Positions 9,365 through 19,301 of a stretch of DNA of 64,000 nucleotides are shown piece by piece. A model generated the notes under the pieces. It made no database searches. It was not told the DNA's origin and was given only the letters and a program-made list of their open reading frames with translations. Both the position numbers and the translations under genes were made by a program. The stretch lies in contig CASEAQ010000008.1 in NCBI GenBank assembly GCA_949285735.1, positions 1-64,000 on the forward strand. Direction: 5' to 3'. Origin of the DNA: an uncultured Bacteroidales bacterium (GTDB lineage Bacteria > Bacteroidota > Bacteroidia > Bacteroidales > Muribaculaceae). Numbering within the stretch: the first letter of the stretch is position 1; the number at the start of each line of letters is the position of its first letter.

Positions 9365-9504
9365 TATGTCAAAGAGTTATGCGATGATATATCCTCTCAA
9401 CATGACGCTTTAGAAGTAGCTTGGCGAGCACTGTTGCGGGCTTACCACCCCACAAGTACCCCACAAGTATTACAGAACGAAGAACTGAAAAATTAACTGA
9501 ACCG

Positions 9505-11571
9505 ATGTATAGATTACTTTTTTCTTTTGTGCTTGCACTATTGGCGATGCCGATGATGGCAAGCAGAGCCGACTCAACCGCCGTGGCGGCAACTGGCTCT
9601 CCCTGCGACATAATACCTGTTCCGCAACAAGTGAAAACCGGCAACGGCACCTATACCCTGCCCGACGACGGCTGCGACCTCTACACCAAGGGGTGTAACA
9701 CACTCAACGGCTACATAGCCACCATGCCACTGCAATTCAGGACTGCCGACAAGAAAGCGGCAGCCGACGTGGTGATTGAAGTCTCGGGCAAAAAAGCCTC
9801 CGAACAAGACGAGTCATACACCATGACCATCTCCGCCGACAAGATAGCCATCGAAGCCCCGACAGAAACGGGCGCTTTCTATGCCTTGCAGTCGCTGCTG
9901 CAAATGACGCGCAACGGCACGGTGAAGCAACTCGAATGCTGCACCATCGCCGACTCGCCACGGCTTGCCTACCGCGGTTTGCACTTCGACGTGTCGCGGC
10001 ACTTCCGCCCCAAGGAGTTTTTGCTGAAGCAGCTCGATGCAATGGCATTGCTTAAGCTCAACATGATGCACCTGCACCTGACCGACGCTGCCGGCTGGCG
10101 GCTGCAAATCGATCGCTACCCAAGGCTGACCGAGTTTGCCGCTTGGCGACCCTACAAGCGATGGGAAGACTGGTGGAACGGCGACCGCTCATATTGCACC
10201 CAGGACGACCCGCGCGCATACGGCGGATTCTATACCAAAGACGACATACGCGAAATTGTCGAGTATGCCCGTGCACGCCACATAACCGTCATTCCCGAAA
10301 TTGAGATGCCCGGGCATAGCGAAGAGGTGCTGGCTGCCTACCCCGAACTGTCGTGCAGCGGCGAGCCTTACCGCAACGGCGACTTCTGCATTGGCAACGA
10401 AGCCACCTTCACGTTTCTCGAAAACGTGCTTGCCGAAGTCATCGACCTGTTCCCCTCGCAATACATTCACATCGGCGGCGACGAAGCATCGAAAGAGGGG
10501 TGGAAAACCTGCCCACGCTGCAAGCAGCGAATGGAGCAAGAGGGGCTTGCCGACGTTGACGAGCTGCAAAGCTACATGATACACCGCATTGAGCGATATG
10601 TGGAATCAAAAGGGCGCACAATGGTGGGGTTTGACGAAATAATGCAAGGCGGACTTGCCCCGGGGGCGGTGGTGATGTCGTGGCGCGGAAGCGAACCGGG
10701 ACTCGAAGCCATGCGGCAGGGCAACCGAGCCATAATGAACCCCAACGCCTACTATTACCTCGACTACACGCAAGATGCCCCGTTCAAGGAACCAGTGTCG
10801 ATTGGCGGCTACATTCCACTCGAAAAGGCTTACTCGTTTGAACCGCTGCCCGACAGCATTCCCGCCGACTTGGCAAAGAACCTGCTTGGAGTGCAAGCCA
10901 ACGTGTGGTGTGAATATATCACCGACGACAGCCATGCCGAGTATATGTATTACCCCCGAACATTTGCCGTGGCAGAAACGGGGTGGTCGCAAGCAAGTCA
11001 AAAGAACTATCCCGACTTCCGCCGCCGCGCCTTGCTGCTGGTGGAACAATTGCGCTCGATGGGCTACAACACATTCGACCTCGCCAACGAATATGGCGAC
11101 CGCAAGGAGAGCCAACAACCGCTCGAACACCTTGGCAAGGGGTGCCGCGTAATCTATAACTTGCCTTACAGCCGACAATACCCAGCAGCCGGAGACAGCG
11201 CGCTGACCGATGGCGTGTGCGGCGGCTGGACCTACGGCGACAACCGCTGGCAGGGCACTATGCGCGACTTCGACGTGACGGTTGACCTTGGCTCGGTGCA
11301 ACCCGTCAGATACGTCGGGGCTACATTCCTGCAATCGGTGGGCGCATGGGTGTATATGCCTCGTCGTGTTGACATATACCTGTCGGAAGATGGCGAAAAC
11401 TTCACCCTTGCCGGACAGGCATGGTGTGACGTTCCCGACACATCGGCAGAAATACGCTACAAGGTTTACTCCACACTGTGCCACACCCAAGCGCGATACG
11501 TGCGCCTGCACGCCATAAAATATCCCAAGCGCGGAGCTTGGCTGTTTACCGACGAGATAGTCATCAACTAA
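9505..11571 (+). CDS. GH20 beta-hexosaminidase
   Basis: A secreted exo-beta-N-acetylhexosaminidase of 688 residues with a signal peptide (about 1-20). Order of parts: GH20b-type N-terminal domain (about 30-150), the GH20 TIM barrel beginning at YRGLHFDVSRHFRPKEF, and a C-terminal discoidin-like beta domain (about 560-688). The catalytic pair is in HIGGDEAS (Asp326 and Glu327): Asp orients the 2-acetamido group and Glu is the acid/base. It would remove terminal GlcNAc or GalNAc from host glycans in the periplasm or at the surface. I chose the ATG at 9505 because it gives a proper signal peptide; an upstream in-frame ATG at 9421 does not. Together with GH84 it fits foraging on mucin or N-glycans. 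Confidence 0.95.
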   Translation: MYRLLFSFVLALLAMPMMASRADSTAVAATGSPCDIIPVPQQVKTGNGTYTLPDDGCDLYTKGCNTLNGYIATMPLQFRTADKKAAADVVIEVSGKKASEQDESYTMTISADKIAIEAPTETGAFYALQSLLQMTRNGTVKQLECCTIADSPRLAYRGLHFDVSRHFRPKEFLLKQLDAMALLKLNMMHLHLTDAAGWRLQIDRYPRLTEFAAWRPYKRWEDWWNGDRSYCTQDDPRAYGGFYTKDDIREIVEYARARHITVIPEIEMPGHSEEVLAAYPELSCSGEPYRNGDFCIGNEATFTFLENVLAEVIDLFPSQYIHIGGDEASKEGWKTCPRCKQRMEQEGLADVDELQSYMIHRIERYVESKGRTMVGFDEIMQGGLAPGAVVMSWRGSEPGLEAMRQGNRAIMNPNAYYYLDYTQDAPFKEPVSIGGYIPLEKAYSFEPLPDSIPADLAKNLLGVQANVWCEYITDDSHAEYMYYPRTFAVAETGWSQASQKNYPDFRRRALLLVEQLRSMGYNTFDLANEYGDRKESQQPLEHLGKGCRVIYNLPYSRQYPAAGDSALTDGVCGGWTYGDNRWQGTMRDFDVTVDLGSVQPVRYVGATFLQSVGAWVYMPRRVDIYLSEDGENFTLAGQAWCDVPDTSAEIRYKVYSTLCHTQARYVRLHAIKYPKRGAWLFTDEIVIN

Positions 11572-11597
11572 CCCTCTCCCGGAAATACACACAAAAC

Positions 11598-11636
11598 AAA
11601 GAGGACGCACCGCTCAATGCCTGGTGCGTCCTCTTT
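11598..11636. terminator. Bidirectional terminator between GH20 and S9 peptidase genes
   Basis: AAAGAGGACGCACC (11598-11611) pairs perfectly with GGTGCGTCCTCTTT (11623-11636) around an 11-nt loop. The A and T ends supply a U-tract in both directions for the convergent genes. Confidence 0.85.
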
Positions 11637-11660
11637 GCTATATTATTTGCCAACGCTGTC

Positions 11661-13760
11661 TTACTGCTGCGGCTTGAGCCACTTGTCGAGCCAGCCGAAG
11701 AACTCGCGCTGCCACAAAATGGCATTCTGCGGTTGCAATATCCAGTGGTTTTCATCGGGGAACACGAGCATACGCGTAGGCACACCGCGCAAACGTGCTG
11801 CGTTGAATGCCATCATGCCTTGCGAGGCAAGTATGCGGTAGTCTTTTTCGCCGACTGTCACCATTATCGGGGCATCCCAGTTTTGCACAAACTTGTGGGG
11901 TGAAGTGGCAAATGTGGCTTGTGCCACCTTGTTGTTCTTATCCCACGGTGCGCCGCCCATATCCCAGTTGGCAAACCACATCTCCTCGGTTTCGAGGTAT
12001 TGGGCTTCCATGTTGAAGATACCAGCATGGGCGATGAAGGCAGCAAAACGGTGGTCGTGGTGACCGGCAAGCCAGTAAACCGAGAATCCGCCGTAGCTTG
12101 CGCCAACAGCACCGATATGCTCGCCATCAACATACGGTTCCTTCTTCATGTAGTCAACTGCACTGAAGTAGTCCTTCATGTTCTGACCGCCGTAGTCGCC
12201 CGAAATCTGGGCATTCCACTCGGTGCCAAACCCTGGCAAGCCGCGACGGTTGGGCGCAATCACGATGTAGCCCTGCGAAGCCATCAGGCGCAAGTTCCAA
12301 CGCGATGACCAGAACTGGCTCACAGCCTGTTGCGGACCGCCTTGGCAATAAAGTATTGCCGGATATTTCTTTGTCGGGTCGAAGTCGGGCGGGAACACAA
12401 CCCACGTAGTCATCTGCTTGCCGTCGGTAGTCGGTACCAAGCGTTTCTCCACCTTAACTTCCTTCAACTGTGCCAGCAAGTCGTCGTTGACGTGTGTCAA
12501 CTGGCTCAACTCGCCATCTTTCGACACCGAGAAAATCTCGTTGGGCGACATATAGGAATGACGCATCGTTATCAAGCTGCCATCGGCAACCGGAACGACA
12601 GCTGCATAGTCGTATTGCCCCGAAGCCACAGTGTCGATCTTGTGGGTTTCAACATCGATGCTGAATACTGGTTCACAACCTTGATAGGCGGCAAAGAACA
12701 CGATTGACTTCTCATCGTCGTTCCAAGCAAAGCCGTCAACGGTATAATCCCAGTCGGCAGTGATGTCGGTCTTCTTGCCGCTTGCCATGTCCATCACGAA
12801 GATGCGGTTGCGGTCGCTCTCATAGCCGTCATGTTCCATCGACAACCAAGCCAAGTAGTTGCCCGACTTTGAGAATGCCGGTGCGGTGTCGTAGCCCATC
12901 ATTCCCTCGGTGAGGTTGCGTGTCTCCTTGGTTGCAAGGTCATACTGGTAGAGGTCGGAATTGGTCGATACCGAATATTCCATACCAGTCTTCTTGCGGC
13001 TCACATACACGACGCTCTTCCCGTCGGGAGTCCAGGCAAACGACTCGATACCGCCAAAAGGCTTCATCGGTGCTTCATACGGTTCACCCTCCATGATGTC
13101 GGTGCCAGCACCCACCTTGCCGCCAGTAAAGTCAGCTATGAACGGGTGAGGAATGGTTTTTACCCACTCGTCCCAATGCTTGTACATCAAATCATCGACG
13201 ATGTGGCAATTAGCCTTGTCGAGGTCGGGATAGGTGTCGGTCACTTCCTGTGCCCACTTCACTTGCGAGATGTAGAGCACCTTGCTCTCGTCGGGCGAGA
13301 AAAGGAAGCCGTCAACGCCCTTTTCCACGTTCGACACGCATTGACGGCCAGTGCCGTCGGCGTTCATCACGAATATCTGCATCTTCCCGTCTTGCGGATA
13401 AAGGAATGCGATTTTGTTGCCGCCGTCAATCCATGTGGCGTTATACTCCGATTTGGGCGAAGTGGTGAGGCGCACTTGGTTGCCGCCGTCGATGTCCATC
13501 ACCCACAACTCGGCATTCGACTTATTTTGCTCGATGCTCGTGAACGACACGCTGTAAAGCACGCGCTTACCATCGGGCGAAACCACCGGCGACGAAACTC
13601 CACCCATCGCCATCAACACTTCGGGAGTGAATTTCCCGTCTTGCACCGTCACATCGGGCCGCTCCACGATTACCTCGTCGGCGGCTTTCTCCCCCGTCGT
13701 GCAAGCCACGGCAGCAGGGAGCAACAGCAATGATGCCATAATCGATTTTGAAATGTTCAT
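11661..13760 (-). CDS. S9 family prolyl oligopeptidase-type peptidase (acylaminoacyl peptidase/DPP5-like)
   Basis: A 699-residue protein with an N-terminal seven-bladed propeller (about 45-430, repeated VSPDGKRVLYS-like strands) and a C-terminal alpha/beta hydrolase domain. The catalytic triad is visible: Ser555 in GASYGG, Asp640 in GEKDYR and His672 in ENHW. The signal sequence ends in AVACTTG, a possible lipobox, so the enzyme may be a lipoprotein anchored in the envelope. Enzymes of this group remove dipeptides or acylated residues from oligopeptides. It begins 22 bases after the stop of ygiQ on the same strand, so it may be read from the uvrB-ygiQ transcript. It works naturally with the tricorn-like protease in peptide scavenging. 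Confidence 0.93.
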   Translation of the reverse strand: MNISKSIMASLLLLPAAVACTTGEKAADEVIVERPDVTVQDGKFTPEVLMAMGGVSSPVVSPDGKRVLYSVSFTSIEQNKSNAELWVMDIDGGNQVRLTTSPKSEYNATWIDGGNKIAFLYPQDGKMQIFVMNADGTGRQCVSNVEKGVDGFLFSPDESKVLYISQVKWAQEVTDTYPDLDKANCHIVDDLMYKHWDEWVKTIPHPFIADFTGGKVGAGTDIMEGEPYEAPMKPFGGIESFAWTPDGKSVVYVSRKKTGMEYSVSTNSDLYQYDLATKETRNLTEGMMGYDTAPAFSKSGNYLAWLSMEHDGYESDRNRIFVMDMASGKKTDITADWDYTVDGFAWNDDEKSIVFFAAYQGCEPVFSIDVETHKIDTVASGQYDYAAVVPVADGSLITMRHSYMSPNEIFSVSKDGELSQLTHVNDDLLAQLKEVKVEKRLVPTTDGKQMTTWVVFPPDFDPTKKYPAILYCQGGPQQAVSQFWSSRWNLRLMASQGYIVIAPNRRGLPGFGTEWNAQISGDYGGQNMKDYFSAVDYMKKEPYVDGEHIGAVGASYGGFSVYWLAGHHDHRFAAFIAHAGIFNMEAQYLETEEMWFANWDMGGAPWDKNNKVAQATFATSPHKFVQNWDAPIMVTVGEKDYRILASQGMMAFNAARLRGVPTRMLVFPDENHWILQPQNAILWQREFFGWLDKWLKPQQ

Positions 13761-13782
13761 AAATTAAATTTTGTGTTTATAT

Positions 13783-15741
13783 CTATCTGTTAAAGTTTTT
13801 ATTGTCATGCTTCTTGCCGCGCCTCGGGTTGCCATTGCGCTTCCCGTGCTGGCTGTTGCGGTCGCCGTTCCTGCCAGCCATGCCATTTTGCCGCAAGCCA
13901 TTGGTGTTGCCGAAGAGGGCGGCAACAAGGTCGCGGCGCCCCAGCCGGCACAACGAGTTGTAAATCTCCTGTCGATACTCGGGTTCATACCAGAAGAAAT
14001 ATTTGCGCTGCGCAAGTTTTTCCTCCTTGGTGGTAGCAGTGAACACAGGTTCGAGCGTATAAGGATTGTAGCCCGTGTAATACATCTCGGTCGAGACGGT
14101 CATGGGCGTGGGCGTGAAGTCCTGCACCTGTTCGAGATGGAAATTCAGTTTCTTAGTCTTTACAGCCAACTCTGCCATGTCGGCCTCGTGGCACCCAGGG
14201 TGCGACGATATGAAGTAGGGAATAAGTTGCTGCCGAAGCCCCTCGCGCTCGTTCACTGCGTCAAACACCCGCTTGAACTCTTCAAACAAGGCAAACGACG
14301 GCTTCCGCATCAGCCGCAGCACAGCATCCGACGTGTGTTCGGGCGCAACTTTCAACCGCCCCGACACGTGGTGCTTTATCAACTCCTCGATATATTGTCT
14401 GTTGGTATCGTTGATGTGGCTGTCGGCATTGCGGTGCATGGCAAGGTCGTATCGCACTCCACTGCCGATGAACGACCGCTTCACCGCCGCCATCGCATCC
14501 ACCGCATGATAGATGTCGAGCAATGGGGCATGGTCGTTGTTCAAGTTGGGGCACGGCACAGGGTGCAGGCACGACGGGCGCACGCAGCGGCGGCACTTGT
14601 CGGTGTCACACCCCGACATCATGTACATATTGGCTGAAGGACCTCCAAGGTCGGAAATATACCCCTTGAAGTCGTCCATTCGCGTCACCTGCTCCACCTC
14701 CTTCATTATCGACTGCTTGCTGCGCGAGGCAATGAACTTGCCTTGGTGTGCCGAAATGGTGCAAAAGGCGCAACCGCCGAAACACCCACGGTGCATGTTC
14801 ACCGAGTGACGAATCATCTCGTAGGCAGGTATGCGTTTCCCGTTATATCGCGGGTGCGGCAGCCGCGTGTATGGCAAATCGAACGACGCATCTATCTCGG
14901 CAGTAGTCATCGGCTCATAGGCACGGTTCACCTTTATCGCCACATCGCCCGTGCGCTGCCATATATCACGCCCCGTGTAGCGGTTAGACTCCACCTCGAT
15001 ATGCTTGAAGTTCTCGGCATGGCAACGCTTGTCGGCAAGAGCCTCCTCATAGCTGTGCAGCACTATGTGGCTGTCGCTCTCGGGCTGCTGAGGCATGGCA
15101 GAAAGAGGGCGCACGAGTGCCGTTTGCGGCACGTCGGTCAACTCCCCTACCGGCGTTCCTGCCGCCAGAGCGTCGGCAATTGCCACTATCGGCTTCTCGC
15201 CCATTCCATACACCAGCAAGTCGGCATGGCAATCCATCAATATCGACGGGCGCAAGCGGTCTTGCCAATAGTCATAGTGGGCAAGGCGGCGCAACGATGC
15301 CTCGATGCCCCCCACCACGATAGGCACGTCGGGGAAGAGCTTGCGCAAGATGGCAGAATACACTATGGTCGGGTAATCGGGGCGCAGCCCAGCCCTGCCG
15401 TTGGGCGAATAGGCATCGTCGCTGCGACGGCGGCGGTTGGCGGTGTAGTGGTTCACCATCGAGTCCATCGCCCCAGCCGAAATGCCGAAGAACAGGCGCG
15501 GCAGCCCCAACTTACGGAAGTCGCGCAAGTCGTCCTGCCAGTTGGGTTGCGGCACGATAGCCACACGGTAGCCGTGCGACTCAAGCACACGCCCTATCAC
15601 GGCTGCACCCATCGACGGGTGGTCAACGTATGCGTCGCCCGAGAACAATATCACATCGATATATTCCCAGCCAAGGTGTTCAATCTCCTTTTTGGTAGTC
15701 GGGAGCCATTGCCCCTCTATTTTGTTGCTATGATTTGTCAT
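13783..15741 (-). CDS. ygiQ: YgiQ family radical SAM protein
   Basis: A 652-residue protein of the UPF0313/YgiQ family. The N-terminal cobalamin-binding-like domain (about 20-180, DVILFSGDAYVDHPSMG) precedes the radical SAM core, whose 4Fe-4S motif is CFGGCAFC (Cys320, Cys324, Cys327). A further cysteine-rich stretch (GCDTDKCRRCVRPSC) follows, as in the family. The C-terminus is rich in Asn, Arg and Gly. The reaction is not known with certainty. The start codon overlaps the uvrB stop by four bases (ATGA), so the two genes are translationally coupled. Confidence 0.95.
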   Translation of the reverse strand: MTNHSNKIEGQWLPTTKKEIEHLGWEYIDVILFSGDAYVDHPSMGAAVIGRVLESHGYRVAIVPQPNWQDDLRDFRKLGLPRLFFGISAGAMDSMVNHYTANRRRRSDDAYSPNGRAGLRPDYPTIVYSAILRKLFPDVPIVVGGIEASLRRLAHYDYWQDRLRPSILMDCHADLLVYGMGEKPIVAIADALAAGTPVGELTDVPQTALVRPLSAMPQQPESDSHIVLHSYEEALADKRCHAENFKHIEVESNRYTGRDIWQRTGDVAIKVNRAYEPMTTAEIDASFDLPYTRLPHPRYNGKRIPAYEMIRHSVNMHRGCFGGCAFCTISAHQGKFIASRSKQSIMKEVEQVTRMDDFKGYISDLGGPSANMYMMSGCDTDKCRRCVRPSCLHPVPCPNLNNDHAPLLDIYHAVDAMAAVKRSFIGSGVRYDLAMHRNADSHINDTNRQYIEELIKHHVSGRLKVAPEHTSDAVLRLMRKPSFALFEEFKRVFDAVNEREGLRQQLIPYFISSHPGCHEADMAELAVKTKKLNFHLEQVQDFTPTPMTVSTEMYYTGYNPYTLEPVFTATTKEEKLAQRKYFFWYEPEYRQEIYNSLCRLGRRDLVAALFGNTNGLRQNGMAGRNGDRNSQHGKRNGNPRRGKKHDNKNFNR

Positions 15742-17849
15742 TCGGCAGTCTGTTTCTGTTTGGCAAGGCGAGCCTCGATGTCGAGCAACTGGTCGCGCAA
15801 TTGCGCCGCCTCGATAAAGTCCATCCGCTTGGCTGCAGCCACCATGTCGGCGCGCAGGCGGTCGGCGGCACTCTGCAAGTCGTCGCGGCTCATGTATTTC
15901 ACCACAGGGTCGGCGGCAAGGCTCGCATTAGGCGAGAACTCAGCCTCGCATTGCCGCAATATGTCGTCGGGCAACTGTTGCTTGCGCGTGTATTCATATT
16001 TCTTGCCCTTGCCACGGCTCTGGCGGTTGTCGGTGTCGATATCGGCTTCGTCAACCTCCTTGCCTATTATCAGGTTGCGCGCCTTTATGATTGCCTGCGG
16101 CGTGATGCCATGCTCCTCGTTATACTTCAACTGGGCTGTGCGCCGGCGTTCGGTCTCGTCGATAGTGCGCTGCATCGAGTCGGTAATCTTGTCGGCATAC
16201 ATTATGACAAGCCCGTTCAAGTTGCGGGCTGCACGTCCTGCCATCTGCGTCAGCGAGCGGTGTGAGCGCAGGAATCCCTCCTTGTCGGCATCGATGATTG
16301 CCATGAGCGACACCTCGGGCAAGTCGAGCCCTTCGCGCAACAGGTTCACGCCTATCAGCACATCGATTGCGCCAGCTCTCAGGTCGTCGAGAATCTTTAT
16401 TCTGTCCATCGTCTCGACATCGCTGTGCATATAGGCGCAATTTATGTCGAGTTTGGCAAGATAGGCGGCAAGCTCCTCTGCCATGCGCTTTGTGAGCGTT
16501 GAGACAAGGGTGCGTTCGCCCTGCTCGATGCGTTTCTGTATCTCCTCGATGAGGTCGTCGATTTGCCCCTTCGACGGGCGCACCACAATCACCGGGTCGA
16601 GCAACCCCGTGGGGCGTATAATCTGCTCGGTGACGACACCCTCAGCCTTGTTAAGTTCATAGTCGTCGGGGGTTGCGCTCACGTATATCGTCTGGTGGGT
16701 CAACGACTCGAATTCCTCGAAGCGCAACGGGCGATTGTCGGCAGCCGCTTGCAGACGGAAACCGTAGTTAATCAGGTTGGCTTTGCGCGACTGGTCGCCA
16801 CCATACATGGCGCGAATCTGCGGTATGGTCACATGGCTCTCGTCGATTATCGTCAAAAAGTCCTTGGGGAAATAGTCGAGCAGGCAGAAGGGGCGCGCCC
16901 CTGGGCTACGTCCGTCGAAGTAGCGCGAATAGTTCTCGATACCGCTGCAATACCCCATCTCCCGAATCATCTCGATGTCGTAGGTGACACGTTCCTGCAG
17001 CCGCTTTGCCTCGGCAAGCCGCCCCTCCTTGTTGAACATTCCCACCTCGGTGCCCAAGTCGAGCTCTATTTGTGCTATGGCTTGCGCCATGCGCGCCTTT
17101 GAGGTCACAAATATGTTGGCAGGGAATATCTTGAACTCTTGCAAATTCTCTTGTGGCAGCTGCGACACTGTGTCGAGCACTTGTATCGTCTCAATCTCGT
17201 TGCCCCAAAAGATTACACGTATCATTATCTCTTCATAAGCCAGATACACGTCAACCGTGTCGCCCTTCACGCGGAAGGTGCCGCGCTCAAGCTGCACCTC
17301 GTTACGGGAATAGAGCGCGCCCACAAGTGTGCGCAGGAACTCGTCACGCCCCACGTTCATGCCGCAAGCTATATGGATGATGTTCTCGCCGAAGTCGTCG
17401 GGATTGCCCATACCGTAGAGGCACGACACCGACGACACCACCACTATGTCGCGCCGCCCCGACAGCAGTGCCGTGGTGGTTGCAAGCCGCAAGCGGTCGA
17501 TTTCGTCGTTAATCATCAAGTCTTTCTCGATATACTTGTCCGACGACGGAATGTATGCCTCGGGCTGGTAGTAGTCGTAGTATGAAACGAAGTAATGCAC
17601 CGAGTTCTCGGGGAAAAACGACTTGAACTCCGAGTAAAGCTGCGCAGCGAGCGTCTTGTTGTGCGACAGCACAAGCGTGGGGCGACCCACACGGGCAATC
17701 ACGTTTGCCATCGTGAAAGTCTTCCCCGACCCCGTAACGCCAAGCAGCACCTGATAGGGTACTCCGCCGTTCACCCCCTCCGACAGCTCGGCAATAGCAT
17801 TAGGCTGGTCGCCAGTGGGCTGGTAATCTGAATGAAGTTTGAAATCCAT
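15738..17849 (-). CDS. uvrB: Excinuclease ABC subunit B
   Basis: UvrB, the damage-verification helicase of nucleotide excision repair, which receives DNA from UvrA and recruits UvrC. About 703 residues. Walker A is GVTGSGKT (Lys43), the beta-hairpin region is YYQPEAYIPSSDKYIEKD, and helicase motif VI is QMAGRAARN. The C-terminal UVR motif that binds UvrC is present at the very end (MDFIEAAQLRDQLLDIEARLA). I chose the ATG at 17849 (MDFKLHSDYQPTGDQP), which matches family starts; an in-frame ATG at 17879 adds ten residues. It leads a probable operon with ygiQ and the S9 peptidase. Confidence 0.97.
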   Translation of the reverse strand: MDFKLHSDYQPTGDQPNAIAELSEGVNGGVPYQVLLGVTGSGKTFTMANVIARVGRPTLVLSHNKTLAAQLYSEFKSFFPENSVHYFVSYYDYYQPEAYIPSSDKYIEKDLMINDEIDRLRLATTTALLSGRRDIVVVSSVSCLYGMGNPDDFGENIIHIACGMNVGRDEFLRTLVGALYSRNEVQLERGTFRVKGDTVDVYLAYEEIMIRVIFWGNEIETIQVLDTVSQLPQENLQEFKIFPANIFVTSKARMAQAIAQIELDLGTEVGMFNKEGRLAEAKRLQERVTYDIEMIREMGYCSGIENYSRYFDGRSPGARPFCLLDYFPKDFLTIIDESHVTIPQIRAMYGGDQSRKANLINYGFRLQAAADNRPLRFEEFESLTHQTIYVSATPDDYELNKAEGVVTEQIIRPTGLLDPVIVVRPSKGQIDDLIEEIQKRIEQGERTLVSTLTKRMAEELAAYLAKLDINCAYMHSDVETMDRIKILDDLRAGAIDVLIGVNLLREGLDLPEVSLMAIIDADKEGFLRSHRSLTQMAGRAARNLNGLVIMYADKITDSMQRTIDETERRRTAQLKYNEEHGITPQAIIKARNLIIGKEVDEADIDTDNRQSRGKGKKYEYTRKQQLPDDILRQCEAEFSPNASLAADPVVKYMSRDDLQSAADRLRADMVAAAKRMDFIEAAQLRDQLLDIEARLAKQKQTAE

Positions 17850-17896
17850 CTTGCAATCTATATCAGAGAAAGCACACACGTGGTGCTATCAATTTA

Positions 17897-17904
17897 CAAA
17901 ATTA
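17897..17904 (-). promoter_or_regulatory. Putative -7 box for uvrB
   Basis: The minus strand reads TAATTTTG, a match to TAnnTTTG, about 48 nt before the uvrB start. No well-spaced -33 box was found. Confidence 0.4.
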
Positions 17905-18083
17905 CTAAACCCCGTGCAATTACCCATCTACACCCATGCGAAAATTTGCACAGGCGCACAATAAATATATAAACGGATTTATAATACTCCAATTATCTAC
18001 CTGAAAACCATATAATCACAAATTTCACTGCATACAATCAGTTTATCTACCAAAAGTGCCAATTTCCCTATCAAATGTAACAT

Positions 18084-18112
18084 TTTTGTCACCACTCTTT
18101 TGACTAATTTTG
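18084..18112 (+). promoter_or_regulatory. Putative promoter for the GNAT gene and the lipid/polyene locus
   Basis: TAATTTTG (18105-18112) matches the -7 consensus. A TTTTG lies at 18084-18088, only 16 nt upstream, which is shorter than the usual 19-21. It could drive the GNAT gene at 18143 and possibly the following synthase genes. Confidence 0.4.
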
Positions 18113-18142
18113 CGCTTGTTTAACAAAGGAACCTACTATCAC

Positions 18143-19276
18143 ATGAATCTAAAAATCAAACGAGTCGAAACAAAACATGAAATGGACGATTTCATAAAAT
18201 TGGCTCACAATTTATATGCCGACTGTCCACAGTATGTTCCCGACTTAGACATGGACATAAGAGAAACTTTCGATACCCGCAAAAATGCGGGTTTGGAGTT
18301 TTCCGACATACAGCCATTCATTGCCTACGACAGTGAGGACAAAGCCGTTGGGCGCATCGCCGGTATCATCAACTGGCGAGCTAATGAAAAATGGAAGGCA
18401 CGAAACGTGCGTTTCAGTTTTCTTGAATTTATCGACGACCCACAGGTGTCGGCAGCCTTGCTTCATGCTGTGGAAGAATGGGGAAAAGAACACGGCATGG
18501 AATACATACAGGGGCCCATGGGCATATTCGACTTCGACAAGGAGGGTATGCTCATCGAGGACTTCGACAAGATGGGGTCGATGATTACCATTTACAACCA
18601 TCCCTATTACCCACGCCACATGGAGGCATTGGGTTATGAAAAGGAGGTCGATTGGGTGCAGGTGAGCATCGACGTGCCGACGGAAATTCCGCCCAAGTAT
18701 GCCCGCGTGGCAGAATTGTCGCAAGAGATGTTTGGCTTGAAGGTGAAAAAGCTCACCGATGACGACATATACAAGCGCGGATATGGCAAAAAAGTGTTTG
18801 ACCTGCTCAACATGGCATACTCGCCGCTATTTGGCTACACCGAACTATCGGACAAACAGATAGATGCATTCCTGAAGCGTTATATCCCGCTAATCAACAA
18901 GCAGATGATACCCGTCATCGAAAACGACAAGGGCGACGTGGTGGGCGTGGCAATCACAATGGGCAGCCTGTCGCACGCCTTGCGCAAATCTCACGGGCAG
19001 CTCTTACCATTTGGCTGGTTCCACTTGGTGCGCTCACTGAAGTGGAAACACGAGGACAAGGCAGAACTGTTGTTGATAGCCGTACACCCCGACTATCAGG
19101 GCTTTGGAGTGAATGCATTAATATTCAACGATTTAATTCCTGTTTACAATAAATTGGGATTCAAATGGGCTGAAACGGGTCCACAGTTGGAAGACAATGT
19201 GAAAGAATTGTCGCAATGGAAGCCGCTCAACCCCACATTCACCAAGCGCAGACGGTGTTATGTAAAGAAATTATAA
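18143..19276 (+). CDS. GNAT superfamily acyl/acetyltransferase-like protein
   Basis: A cytoplasmic protein of 377 residues with a GNAT fold in its C-terminal half. LLLIAVHPDYQGFGVNALIFNDLI is the acyl-CoA binding motif A. An N-terminal half with a second GNAT-like region (FIAYDSEDKAVGRIAGIIN) makes it a double-domain member, as in YghO-like proteins. The substrate is unknown. I chose the ATG at 18143 because the upstream in-frame start at 18110 falls on the predicted promoter. It is followed after 25 bases by the ketosynthase gene, so it probably belongs to the same operon. An N- or O-acyltransfer step using the ACP product is possible but not shown. Confidence 0.8.
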   Translation: MNLKIKRVETKHEMDDFIKLAHNLYADCPQYVPDLDMDIRETFDTRKNAGLEFSDIQPFIAYDSEDKAVGRIAGIINWRANEKWKARNVRFSFLEFIDDPQVSAALLHAVEEWGKEHGMEYIQGPMGIFDFDKEGMLIEDFDKMGSMITIYNHPYYPRHMEALGYEKEVDWVQVSIDVPTEIPPKYARVAELSQEMFGLKVKKLTDDDIYKRGYGKKVFDLLNMAYSPLFGYTELSDKQIDAFLKRYIPLINKQMIPVIENDKGDVVGVAITMGSLSHALRKSHGQLLPFGWFHLVRSLKWKHEDKAELLLIAVHPDYQGFGVNALIFNDLIPVYNKLGFKWAETGPQLEDNVKELSQWKPLNPTFTKRRRCYVKKL

Positions 19277-19301
19277 TACAGAGAGATATTCATAAGATAT
19301 T